40,968 nt of DNA. Source: Pseudooceanicola sp. (GTDB lineage: Bacteria; Pseudomonadota; Alphaproteobacteria; Rhodobacterales; Rhodobacteraceae). Shown one piece after another: positions 1-8,688 of the stretch. The first letter of the stretch is position 1; every line of letters begins with the position of its first letter. The DNA lies in NCBI GenBank assembly GCA_002709085.1, contig PAPR01000030.1, positions 1 through 40,968 on the forward strand, given 5' to 3'. Made by a program: the position numbers and the translations under genes. The notes beneath the pieces are model-generated. The model searched no databases, was not told the origin of the DNA, and worked only from the letters and a program-made list of their open reading frames with translations.

Positions 1-551
1 GCCAGCCCCGGCTGTACCCATGTCAGAATGAACTGCCGATGCGCAGAGGCCTTTTCACTGTCTCGCGTCTCATCATCCAGATGTTCGGTTTCAAGCCGCT
101 CGGCGCTGTGCTGATGTACCGCCTCCGCAGCGGCGAGGTCGCCCAACAGCTTGCGGGTATCGGCATCGCTGGTGCGTTGCGCGGCGGCTAGGTAAAAGCG
201 TTCGGCCTGCGCCTCCATCGCGGCGGCTTCGGCCCGGATCGTATCAATCCCGAGGTTCTCGACCAGCCACACGGGGCGTCGGGCGTAGAACCCCGCCACA
301 TGTTCGCGACGGAGCAGCGGGATGACCGGCCCGAACCGCTTGGCATGGAGGTCGATCAGCCAGTGGCGATGTGTGTCTTCTTCTTCTGCCATGCCGTCAA
401 AGATACGTGCGGTGTCGGGAAAGTCCGTGCGCAGACGCTCTGCGTAGCTTCGGTAGATCCGCGCGTCGTCCTCTTCGGAAGAGATCGCGAGGGCGAGGAC
501 CTCCTGTTCGCTCAGATCACTGAAACGGCGCCGCTGTGTGAAGAATCGCAT
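1..551 (-). CDS. mbfA: MbfA-type membrane-bound ferritin, N-terminal part (runs off the window edge)
   Basis: The 183 visible residues form a ferritin-like/rubrerythrin domain. Iron-ligand-type residues sit at Glu26-Glu27, in a Met-Ala-Glu-Glu-Glu-Asp stretch at 54-59 followed by His61, and at Glu143 and His146. In the MbfA (Mbfa/VIT1) family this domain is followed by a membrane-embedded VIT1/CCC1-like domain that exports iron and protects against iron and peroxide stress. That half would lie beyond position 1 and is not seen. The ATG is preceded by a good ribosome site (AGGAGAAACTC). An Irr-type operator lies 14 bases upstream, which supports the iron-related role. A rubrerythrin without the VIT1 part cannot be excluded because the gene is cut by the window edge. 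Confidence 0.85.
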   Translation of the reverse strand, partial: MRFFTQRRRFSDLSEQEVLALAISSEEDDARIYRSYAERLRTDFPDTARIFDGMAEEEDTHRHWLIDLHAKRFGPVIPLLRREHVAGFYARRPVWLVENLGIDTIRAEAAAMEAQAERFYLAAAQRTSDADTRKLLGDLAAAEAVHQHSAERLETEHLDDETRDSEKASAHRQFILTWVQPGL

Positions 552-564
552 GAGTTTCTCCTGA

Positions 565-581
565 TTTAGAACTATTCTAAT
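565..581. promoter_or_regulatory. Irr-binding ICE box upstream of mbfA
   Basis: The sequence TTTAGAACTATTCTAAT is an almost perfect inverted repeat (TTTAGAA, 3 bases, TTCTAAT). It differs at one position from the iron-control element TTTAGAA-N3-TTCTAAA known for Irr in Rhizobiales and Rhodobacterales. It lies just upstream of the mbfA start. In known systems Irr represses mbfA when iron is scarce, so the same control is inferred here. Confidence 0.75.
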
Positions 582-616
582 AACGGGCACGGGAAGGCGC
601 AATGTCACCTTAGATC

Positions 617-994
617 TTGGTGCACGTGACCGCGAGGGCCTACATTGCCGAGAAAGGTCGGGGAGGTCTGTGCCTGAGCGTTACGCGTCAGGTCCTACGC
701 AGCGGGCGCAAGTTTGCACAAATGTTGGAAGGCGCGCGACAGATATTCCTGGCGTTAGATTTCCAGGAGGCGACCGTGGACGACATCGCGCGCGCCGCCG
801 AAAGTATCTAAAGCGACGCTCTACAGCTATTTCCCGGACAAGTGATTGCTGTTCATCGACGTCGCGCGACGAAAGTATCAACGGCTGTTCGATCTCAAAG
901 CGGAGCTGTCGCCGCAATGGTGTGACACCGTCATACGTTCGGCGGGGAACTCTATCTGGCGCGTTACGGTGCGCTGATCAGTCCAGCCGTCTGA
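617..994 (+). pseudogene. TetR-family regulator, broken by frameshifts and a stop
   Basis: The stretch encodes a recognisable TetR N-terminal DNA-binding domain in pieces. The first frame gives GRKFAQMLEGARQIFLA and then ATVDDIARAA, and hits a stop near 809. Reading must move one frame at about 800 to continue as KVSKATLYSYFPDK, the recognition helix, which then meets an in-frame TGA at 843-845. Residues LLFIDVARRKYQRLFDLK follow. The C-terminal part (GELYLARYGALISPAV) is back in the first frame and ends at 992-994, overlapping the end of the convergent NYN gene. At least two frame changes and one stop make it a decayed gene. The exact original start is uncertain. Confidence 0.75.
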
Positions 995-1691
995 CCATCA
1001 GCTGATTGCCCGGGCCGCGTTTGGTTTCCAGTATTTTCAGGTCCCCGATCAGTTCGCTCAGCTTGTGCTTGCCATAAGAGCGCGTGTCGAAATCCGGGTT
1101 CTCGGCCGTCAGGTATTGCCCCAACTGGCCCATGGTCACCCAATCGTCGTCGGTGTCGATCTTTTCCATGGCCCGCAGGATCAGGGGCTGGGCCTCGATC
1201 GGTTTCATCTTGGCGGCCGGTTTGGCGGTGACATCCGTGTCCGGCGCGGCGTCCTCCACGATGTTCTCGATCAGGATAAAGCGGTTACAGACATTGCGCA
1301 GGCTTTCCGGCGCCTTGGACTCCCCGATCCCGATGACGTCGAGCCCCTGTTCGCGCACCCGATTGGCGAGGGCCGTGAAATCGCTGTCCGACGACACCAG
1401 CACAAAGCCGTCAAAGCGGCCCGTGTGCAGGATATCCATCGCGTCGATGACTAATCCGATATCGCTGGCGTTCTTGCCCTTGGTGTTCGCCGTCTCCTGA
1501 TGCGCTACTAGGCCGAGGGCGCGGACCTGTTCTGTCCATGGCCGCAGCCTGTCAGATCCCCAGTCCCCATAGACGCGACGCAAAGCGGGTTCCCCAATGC
1601 TGGTGATCTCCTTGAGAATCGCCTTTGCGTAGCGGGCGGGAATGTTGTCGGCGTCGATCAGAACAGCGTATAGCGGGCGTGTCTCGGGCAT
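978..1691 (-). CDS. NYN-domain (LabA/DUF88-like) protein with C-terminal OST-HTH/LOTUS domain
   Basis: The 237-residue protein starts with a NYN domain (about 7-145), a PIN-like fold found in RNA-acting nucleases. The acidic positions expected for metal binding are present: Asp13 and Asp15 in LIDADNI, Asp77 in NASDIG, and Asp102 and Asp104 in SSDSDF. A linker of about 20 residues leads to an OST-HTH/LOTUS-like segment (about 165-237, ending KHKLSELIGDLKILETKRG), a module linked with RNA binding. The ATG has a strong AGGAGG site eight bases upstream. The gene stands alone. An RNA-processing or RNA-decay role is inferred from the domains; the substrate cannot be told from sequence. Confidence 0.85.
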   Translation of the reverse strand: MPETRPLYAVLIDADNIPARYAKAILKEITSIGEPALRRVYGDWGSDRLRPWTEQVRALGLVAHQETANTKGKNASDIGLVIDAMDILHTGRFDGFVLVSSDSDFTALANRVREQGLDVIGIGESKAPESLRNVCNRFILIENIVEDAAPDTDVTAKPAAKMKPIEAQPLILRAMEKIDTDDDWVTMGQLGQYLTAENPDFDTRSYGKHKLSELIGDLKILETKRGPGNQLMVRRLD

Positions 1692-1828
1692 GGGATTGGG
1701 CCTCCTGTTGCGGGCAGTTAGCGCGAAATTCGTCGGTTGCGAAAGAGCTATCGCATCGACGTCATCTGTACGCGAAAAGACCCGGCTGTTTCCGCACGGG
1801 AACTTATCTCAGCGCGTTTTGATCGGTA

Positions 1829-2959
<1,131 letters not shown>

Positions 2960-3087
2960 GGGATGGCTCTCCGTATAATATGCGGCAGGGTGGGCGAGTT
3001 GAGAGCGGAATTCAACGGTCAGGCTTGAGGAAAGTTGTGTTCGGGATAGATCCCTTCATGTGATCCACGGCGGGGAGAGATTTTGTC

Positions 3088-3396
3088 ATGATACGTTTGC
3101 TTCCGATGCTCGCTATTGCGCTGACGGCGGGCTGTGCCGTGGCGCAGGGCGTTGGGATCAAGGGCGTGCCGACGGGTGACGTTCCGACGGGCGACATGGC
3201 TGACACCTGTAACGCGAAGACCTACCAGCATTTGCTGGGAGAGGGTGAGGATGCCGTGACCGCCGAAGGATTGGAGGCGGGTCCGAAAGTGCGGATTTTC
3301 GGCCCGGACGCGATGCTGACCCTGGATCACCGACCGGACCGGTTGAACATCAAGCTCGACTCGGGTGACCGGGTGATCGACGTCTATTGCGGCTAG
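3088..3396 (+). CDS. Small secreted/lipoprotein I78-family peptidase inhibitor
   Basis: The 102-residue protein has a signal sequence ending in a lipobox-like LTAGC (Cys16), so it is probably a lipoprotein or a periplasmic protein. The mature part fits the potato-inhibitor-like I78 family of proteobacteria. It has a Cys-Asn-Ala start, a Tyr-Gln-His-Leu-Leu-Gly-Glu stretch, then VRIFGPDAMLTLDHRPDRLN and a closing Val-Tyr-Cys-Gly. Two cysteines, near the start and end of the domain, could form the usual disulphide. I78 members inhibit serine proteases; the target here is unknown. It is transcribed divergently from frmA, with a GGGGAGAG ribosome site. Confidence 0.75.
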   Translation: MIRLLPMLAIALTAGCAVAQGVGIKGVPTGDVPTGDMADTCNAKTYQHLLGEGEDAVTAEGLEAGPKVRIFGPDAMLTLDHRPDRLNIKLDSGDRVIDVYCG

Positions 3397-3761
3397 CAGA
3401 TGCCCGTCGGGGGCGGGGTGCCTCGCTGATTGTCTGGTCAGGCTCGGCAGGCTGATGCCCGCGTTTCATATCATCCCCCTCATCCCGGCATGACATAGTG
3501 GAGACAAGCCAGCCAGTGGGCTCGGCTCCGTTTCATAAAAGGGCTGGTTCATAAAAGGGCTGGAGGGCGACCTGCTGGCCGTGCTTGACCGGGCGCTGCC
3601 GCCTCTGTGCGAGACGCTGGAATAGTCCGGTCGCGGGGTGAGGATGATCGGGCGTCAGCTTACCGCACGGATCGACGATGCAATGGGTGAGCGCGCGCTC
3701 CGTCGATGTGTAACGGAAATTGTGCGAACTGCTCGTCTGTCCGATAAAGCTTTGCGCCATG
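3397..3761. other. Intergenic stretch without a convincing gene
   Basis: This gap separates the I78 gene from the amtB terminator. Besides a 16-bp tandem repeat, bases 3554-3625 read on the plus strand as GLEGDLLAVLDRALPPLCE-TLE followed by a stop. That looks like the tail of a lost gene, but no start or recognisable domain precedes it. No RNA gene or promoter was recognised. Confidence 0.5.
3532..3563 (+). repeat. Perfect 16-bp tandem duplication
   Basis: The unit TTCATAAAAGGGCTGG occurs twice head to tail with no mismatch and no spacer. It sits at the upstream edge of what may be a gene-tail remnant, so it may mark an old deletion or slippage event. Confidence 0.9.
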
Positions 3762-3786
3762 AAAAAAACCCGGCGCGAACGCCGGG
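3762..3786 (-). terminator. Rho-independent terminator of glnK-amtB
   Basis: Read on the minus strand, CCCGGCG pairs perfectly with CGCCGGG around a TTCG tetraloop and is followed by seven T residues. It lies 27 bases after the amtB stop codon. This is a textbook intrinsic terminator. Confidence 0.95.
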
Positions 3787-3813
3787 GTCTGGGTTTCATC
3801 GCTGATGGAAAGA

Positions 3814-5136
3814 TCAGCCCTTGGAGAACTCCGGGTAGGCTTCCATGCCCAGCTCCGCGACGTCGAGACCGGTGATCTCGGCTTCTTCGCTGACCCGCAG
3901 GCCCACGGTCATCTTGAGGATGAACCACAACACCGCAGAGACCACGAAGACAAAGAGGCCGACGATCACGATGGAGATCAACTGCCCACCGAGGGTCGCA
4001 TCGCCATTGGTGAAGACGACAGCGATCGTGCCCCAGATGCCGCAGACGAGGTGAACCGGGATGGCGCCGACGACATCGTCGATCTTGAGCTTGTCCAGCA
4101 TCGGCACGGCCAGCACGACCAGGATACCACCGACAGCGCCGATCAGCGTGGCGGACCCAAGGCTGGGCGTCAGCGGTTCGGCGGTGATGGAGACCAGACC
4201 CGCCAGCGCACCGTTCAGGATCATGGTCAGGTCCGGCTTCTTGTAGAGAACCTGCGTCAGGATCAGCGCAGCCAGCGCACCACCGGCAGCCGCCGTGTTG
4301 GTGTTGGCGAAGATGCGCGAGATGTCCGCGACGTTGCCGGCCGTATCCATGTAAAGCTGCGAGCCACCGTTGAAGCCGAACCAGCCGAGCCACAGGATGA
4401 ACGTCCCGAGGGTCGCCAGCGTCAGGTTGGAGCCCGGCATCGGCACTGTGCGGTTGCCCTTGTACTTGCCGATCCGCGGTCCGAGGATCAGCGCCCCGGC
4501 CAAGGCCGCCCAGCCACCGACCGAGTGCACGACGGTAGAGCCGGCAAAGTCGAGGAAGCCGTAATTCGCATCAAGGAAGCCGCCGCCCCATTTCCACGAC
4601 GCCTGGATCGGGTAGATTACGCCGGTCAGGACGACGGTGAAGATCAGGAAGGGCCACAGCTTGATCCGCTCGGCCAGGGTGCCGGAGACGATCGAGGCGG
4701 TGGTGGCACAGAACATCAACTGAAAGAAGAAGTCCGATCCCACGGAGGCATAGGTCAGATCGGTGTCGGGGCTGCCGCCGACCGGTTCCATCCCGGCAAA
4801 GGAGAAGGCGCCAATCACATTCGTAATGGTCCAGCCGTCGCCCGGATACATCAGGTTGTAACCGATCAGGTAGTACATGATCGACGCGATGGCAAAGAGC
4901 GAGATGTTCTTCATCAGCTGCATGGTCACGTTCTTCTGACGCACCAGACCGGCTTCCAGCATGGAAAAGCCCGCGCCCATCCACATCACGAGGAAACCGG
5001 TGACGAGGAACATGAAGGTCGTGAAGATGTAGCCGATTTCCCCGTTCGGCGGGGTCATGTCGGCCTCCTGGGCGAACCCGAAGCTCGGCAGCGCGATCAG
5101 CGCCGCGGCCAGGCCCAGTTTTGTCATGGTATTCAT
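3814..5136 (-). CDS. amtB: Ammonium transporter AmtB
   Basis: The 440-residue protein is an Amt/Mep/Rh family channel for ammonium uptake in the inner membrane. It begins with a signal peptide (MNTMTKLGLAAALIALPSFG) and has about eleven hydrophobic segments. The two pore histidines lie in VVHSVGGWAAL and IPVHLVCGIWG. The chosen ATG at 5136 has an AGGAAAG site; longer upstream reading would only add residues from the glnK end. glnK lies 28 bases upstream on the same strand, the conserved arrangement in which GlnK plugs AmtB when nitrogen is plentiful. A strong terminator follows. Confidence 0.97.
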   Translation of the reverse strand: MNTMTKLGLAAALIALPSFGFAQEADMTPPNGEIGYIFTTFMFLVTGFLVMWMGAGFSMLEAGLVRQKNVTMQLMKNISLFAIASIMYYLIGYNLMYPGDGWTITNVIGAFSFAGMEPVGGSPDTDLTYASVGSDFFFQLMFCATTASIVSGTLAERIKLWPFLIFTVVLTGVIYPIQASWKWGGGFLDANYGFLDFAGSTVVHSVGGWAALAGALILGPRIGKYKGNRTVPMPGSNLTLATLGTFILWLGWFGFNGGSQLYMDTAGNVADISRIFANTNTAAAGGALAALILTQVLYKKPDLTMILNGALAGLVSITAEPLTPSLGSATLIGAVGGILVVLAVPMLDKLKIDDVVGAIPVHLVCGIWGTIAVVFTNGDATLGGQLISIVIVGLFVFVVSAVLWFILKMTVGLRVSEEAEITGLDVAELGMEAYPEFSKG

Positions 5137-5164
5137 TGGTCTTTCCTTTCCCTCTCCGCGGGTC

Positions 5165-5503
5165 TTAAAGCGCGTCAGCGTTGGTTTCGCCGGTCCGCAC
5201 TCGAACCGCCTGCTGGACATCCAGCACAAAGATTTTTCCGTCGCCGATCTTGCCCGTCTTGGCTGTGTTGGTGATGGTCTCCACCACCTGGTCGGCCATC
5301 TCGGTCGCAACCGCGATTTCCAGTTTGATCTTCGGCACGAAGTTCACGGCGTATTCGGCGCCACGGTAAATTTCGGTATGGCCGGACTGGGACCCGAAGC
5401 CCTTGATTTCCGTCACCATCATGCCGCGCACGCCGATTTCGGTCAGTGCTTCGCGGACCTCCTCCAGCTTGAACGGCTTGATTGTCGCAATGATGAGTTT
5501 CAC
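5165..5503 (-). CDS. glnK: Nitrogen regulatory P-II protein GlnK
   Basis: The 112-residue length is exactly that of the PII family. The chosen start is a GTG (MKLIIATIKPFKLEEV), preceded by GGAAGGG; an ATG six codons upstream would add an atypical tail. Tyr51 in the T-loop (RGAEYAVNF) is the uridylylation site. The C-terminal PII signature TGKIGDGKIFV is present. The protein senses 2-oxoglutarate, ATP/ADP and, through uridylylation by GlnD, glutamine, and controls AmtB encoded just downstream. No convincing sigma-54 promoter was found upstream, which fits NtrC working with sigma-70 in Rhodobacter relatives. Confidence 0.96.
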   Translation of the reverse strand: MKLIIATIKPFKLEEVREALTEIGVRGMMVTEIKGFGSQSGHTEIYRGAEYAVNFVPKIKLEIAVATEMADQVVETITNTAKTGKIGDGKIFVLDVQQAVRVRTGETNADAL

Positions 5504-5762
5504 TGTTTTTCCCTTCCACATCGCGGGGGCGTTAACCCCGCCTTTGGCATGGCAAGCTAAGACGTCAGGGTCGGCGATGCGGAAGTCGGGGGAGGCTGCA
5601 GGCGGATTATTAGCGACCTGAAAGCCTATTTTTTAGGCGGCGAGATATTTATGACTAATTATTATGCAAATGTGGAACGATGAAAAACCTCGCAAGCCCC
5701 TCTACATCGAAGGGCAGACCGTCTATATCTAGCCTCAAAGAACAGGTACCGGGCAGGACCAC

Positions 5763-8003
5763 ATGAGTGATTCAGGACGACGCAAACCACCCTTGGTGGC
5801 TGATCGCCGCAATGGAACCTCCAGCGGCAAGGGCAAGTCTGCCGGATCAAAGCGCACGGGCAATGGTGGCGGGGGGCGGTCCGGCCCGCCCAAATCCACC
5901 CGCGGCAAGGCGAAACCGACCAAGGGCGCCGCTCGCCGGTCCGGCACCCCGCGCAAGCGGCGCGGTCCGATTGGTCTGCTGGCGGCGCTGGTCGCCTGGA
6001 TCGTCCGGCTCATCTGGGGTGTGACCTGGCGCCTGACGCTTGTTACGGTTCTGATTATCGGGCTGTCGGTGGCCTATGTGGCGAATTCGATGCCGCCGCT
6101 GGAGGATCAGCTTGACGGTCGCGCCCGTGGCTCCGTGACGATGCTGGATAACGAGGGCAAGACCTTTGCCTGGCGCGGCGACCAATTCGGTGGCGTCGTG
6201 ACGGCCGATACCGTGTCGCCCTACCTCAAGCATGCCATCATCGCGACGGAGGACAAGCGGTTCTACCGGCATTTCGGGGTGTCTCCGCGCGGGATCGCCT
6301 CTGCCGTAAGCATCAACCTGAGCGAGGGGCGCGGGCCCCTATCCGGTCACGGCGGGTCGACCATCACGCAACAAACGGCCAAGCTGCTCTGCCTAGGCGA
6401 TCCCTACGATCCCGCCGTCTGGCCCAGTGAGGCGGCCTATGAAGCGGACTGCCGCGCCTCTACCATTTGGCGCAAGATCCGCGAAGCGGTCTACGCCATG
6501 GGACTTGAGGCGAAATATTCCAAGGACGAGGTGCTGACGATCTACATGAATCGCGCGTTCCTCGGCGCGGGCTCGCGCGGTTTCGAGGCGGCGAGCCAGC
6601 GATATTTCGGTAAATCCGCCGCCAATGTCACTCCGGCAGAGGCGGCGATGCTGGCCGGTCTGCTGGTGGCGCCGACGCGTTATGCCCCCACCGCCAACCT
6701 TGCCCGATCGCAGAACCGCGCCTCGGTGATCGTCAGGCTGATGCGGGATCAGGGCTACCTCACCGAAACCGAAGCGCGGAACGCGCTGGCAAACCCCGCC
6801 CAGTTGTCCGAGGCGGCCGAAGCCGAATCCGGCGGCTATTTCGCCGATTGGGTAATGGCCTCGGGACCTGAGTTCCTGACCCGCAAAACGACAGAGGATG
6901 TGGTGATCCGCACCACGCTCGACCAACGTATCCAGCGCGCGGCAGAGGCGGGGTTGGCCGAAATCTTTGCCACCAAGGTGAAGGAAGGCTCCGAAGCGCA
7001 GGCTGCCGTCGTCGTGATGAGCGCGGATGGCGCGGTGCGCGGCATGGTCGGGGGACGCCGGACCAAGGTTTCGGGTGCCTTTAACCGCGCGACCCAGGCG
7101 CTGCGCCAGACCGGATCGGCGTTCAAGCCTTTCGTCTACGCCACGGCGCTGGAGTTGGGCTATCATTGGGACGACACCGTTCAGGACGAACCGCTTACCA
7201 TCAATATCCCTGGCTCCGGTCCCTGGTCGCCCGAGAACTATGACCGGCGCTACCGCGGGACCGTCACGCTGGCGCAAGCCTTGCAGCACTCGCTCAATAT
7301 CCCGGCGGTCAAGGTCGCCGATTCCGTCGGGTTGGACCTCGTGCGCAAGATCGCGGGCGACTTCGGCATCGAATCCGATCTGGCTCAGGGGCCCGCGCTG
7401 GCCCTGGGCGCCTCGGAATCCACCCTGGTGGAAATGACGGGCGCATTTGCCGGCATTCTCAACGGCGGTTCGTCGGTCACCCCCTATGGCTTGGTAGAGC
7501 TGAAGCTTCAGGGTCAGAGCGAAGCGTTGATGCAAGCAGAGGGCGGAATCGGTGAACGGGTCATCCGCGAATCCGCCGCGCAGGAGCTGATCTGGATGAT
7601 GCACAATGTCGTGACCAGCGGTACCGGCGGGCGCGCCGCGCTGCCGGGCCGCGATGTCGCGGGCAAGACGGGCACGACGTCGGCGGCCCGTGACGCCTGG
7701 TTCATCGGGTTCAGTGCGGACTACGTGGCCGGCGTCTGGATGGGATATGACGATAATACCCCATTGACCGGCGTGACGGGCGGGGGGCTGCCAGCCGAGA
7801 TCTGGCACGAAGTGATGGTGCGCGTCCACGATGGGCTACCCGTCAATCCACTGCCGATGGCCCGTCCCGAGCGTCGCGTTCCAGAGCCGGATGTCGCCCA
7901 GACCAATCGGGCGCCGCGCGCCGCCCCGCAACCCCGGTCGCAACCGCAGCGTCAGGACCCGATCGAGCGTCTGATCCGAAACCTCTTTGGTATCCGCAAC
8001 TAG
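5763..8003 (+). CDS. Class A penicillin-binding protein (GT51 transglycosylase + transpeptidase)
   Basis: This 746-residue bifunctional enzyme polymerises and cross-links peptidoglycan. A long basic, Gly/Arg/Lys-rich cytoplasmic tail (1-70) precedes hydrophobic segments between about 71 and 108 that anchor it in the inner membrane. The transglycosylase domain (about 125-315) has EDKRFYRHFG at 163-172 with catalytic Glu163, and GGSTITQQTAKLL from 197. The penicillin-binding domain has Ser452 in SAFK, SLN at 510-512 and KTG at 635-637. A Pro/Arg/Gln-rich tail follows. It is a PBP1-type protein; whether it answers to mrcA, pbpC or another paralogue cannot be decided here. It converges on mlaC. 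Confidence 0.93.
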   Translation: MSDSGRRKPPLVADRRNGTSSGKGKSAGSKRTGNGGGGRSGPPKSTRGKAKPTKGAARRSGTPRKRRGPIGLLAALVAWIVRLIWGVTWRLTLVTVLIIGLSVAYVANSMPPLEDQLDGRARGSVTMLDNEGKTFAWRGDQFGGVVTADTVSPYLKHAIIATEDKRFYRHFGVSPRGIASAVSINLSEGRGPLSGHGGSTITQQTAKLLCLGDPYDPAVWPSEAAYEADCRASTIWRKIREAVYAMGLEAKYSKDEVLTIYMNRAFLGAGSRGFEAASQRYFGKSAANVTPAEAAMLAGLLVAPTRYAPTANLARSQNRASVIVRLMRDQGYLTETEARNALANPAQLSEAAEAESGGYFADWVMASGPEFLTRKTTEDVVIRTTLDQRIQRAAEAGLAEIFATKVKEGSEAQAAVVVMSADGAVRGMVGGRRTKVSGAFNRATQALRQTGSAFKPFVYATALELGYHWDDTVQDEPLTINIPGSGPWSPENYDRRYRGTVTLAQALQHSLNIPAVKVADSVGLDLVRKIAGDFGIESDLAQGPALALGASESTLVEMTGAFAGILNGGSSVTPYGLVELKLQGQSEALMQAEGGIGERVIRESAAQELIWMMHNVVTSGTGGRAALPGRDVAGKTGTTSAARDAWFIGFSADYVAGVWMGYDDNTPLTGVTGGGLPAEIWHEVMVRVHDGLPVNPLPMARPERRVPEPDVAQTNRAPRAAPQPRSQPQRQDPIERLIRNLFGIRN

Positions 8004-8015
8004 GCTGGGCTGAGG

Positions 8016-8058
8016 GCGCCAGAGCGCGCCTTGGCTGCTTGCCACGCGCTCTTGGCGC
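8016..8058. terminator. Hairpin between converging genes
   Basis: GCGCCAGAGCGCG pairs with CGCGCTCTTGGCGC, with one bulged base, around a loop of 16 bases. It lies between the stop codons of the penicillin-binding protein and mlaC genes. There is no T-tract on either side, so its role as a two-way terminator is inferred from position. Confidence 0.5.
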
Positions 8059-8070
8059 GTTCGTCGGTGG

Positions 8071-8688
8071 TTACCCTGCGGCGCGCAGGTCGCGAACCAA
8101 ACCGTCGATATCGCCGCGGTTGCGATCCAGCATCGCGCCGATCTCGGTCTTTTCGGACAGGCGGAGGGAGATTCCCTCAATCACCATGTCAAAGAACAAA
8201 TCTCGGCCTGATCTGTCTGAAATCAGGAACTTCAGCTCGAATGGCGCTTCGCCCCGCAGGTAAGCCGTCGAACGGACCTCGTGCCAAGTCTTGATCGGGT
8301 GCACCGAATTTACCTCGATCCGGCCACCGATGAATTCCTGAAAACGTTTTCCGTACTTTCGCGCGATGTATCCGGCGAAAGCCTCGACAAAGGCTGACAT
8401 CTGCGCCGGAGTCGCCCGGCGCGCATCCGGCCCGAGCGTCGAGCGTGCAATGATGTTGACGTCGCCGTAGCGGGCAAAGATTTTCTCGAAGGCCCGTGTC
8501 ATCGTGGCGGGCGAGCCGCCTCTCGCGATCACGCTGTTGATCTCTGCCACCAGATTGTCGACCAGCGCCTTCGCCTTGGCATTCGTCAGCGCGAACGAAG
8601 GGGTCGGAACCAGCGCCAGCGCCAACCCCGCAGCGCCGCCCGCCAGAAACCGGCGGCGCGTCATTTTACTGAAGGTAAGGGTCGTCAT
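8071..8688 (-). CDS. MlaC/Ttg2D-family periplasmic phospholipid-binding protein
   Basis: The 205-residue protein has a twin-arginine signal (MTRRRFLAGGAAG, residues 9-21) with likely cleavage after Ser-Phe-Ala at 33. The rest matches the MlaC/Ttg2 fold, with a helix bundle and the segment FVEAFAGYIARKYGKRFQEF. MlaC shuttles phospholipids between the outer-membrane MlaA complex and the inner-membrane MlaFEDB transporter. Its start lies inside the end of mlaA (23-bp overlap), so the two are translationally linked. The inner-membrane mlaFED genes are not in this window. The Tat signal is a lineage feature rather than a family rule. Confidence 0.88.
   Translation of the reverse strand: MTTLTFSKMTRRRFLAGGAAGLALALVPTPSFALTNAKAKALVDNLVAEINSVIARGGSPATMTRAFEKIFARYGDVNIIARSTLGPDARRATPAQMSAFVEAFAGYIARKYGKRFQEFIGGRIEVNSVHPIKTWHEVRSTAYLRGEAPFELKFLISDRSGRDLFFDMVIEGISLRLSEKTEIGAMLDRNRGDIDGLVRDLRAAG

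Noticed and set aside
3805-5274. Long open frame antisense to amtB (and similar long frames opposite frmA, the PBP gene, the T1SS adaptor and the DUF482 gene)
   Set aside because: These are shadows of high-G+C coding DNA. Each lies opposite a conserved gene, lacks a ribosome site and has Asp/His/Arg/Gln-rich low-complexity translation.
5624-5638. Palindrome GCCTA-TTTTT-TAGGC upstream of glnK, considered as an operator or terminator
   Set aside because: The stem is only five bases, the site is over 100 bases from the gene, and it does not fit a known nitrogen-control site.
5504-5762. Search for a sigma-54 promoter or NtrC boxes before glnK
   Set aside because: No GG-N10-GC element of acceptable quality and no NtrC-like dyad was found on the minus strand.
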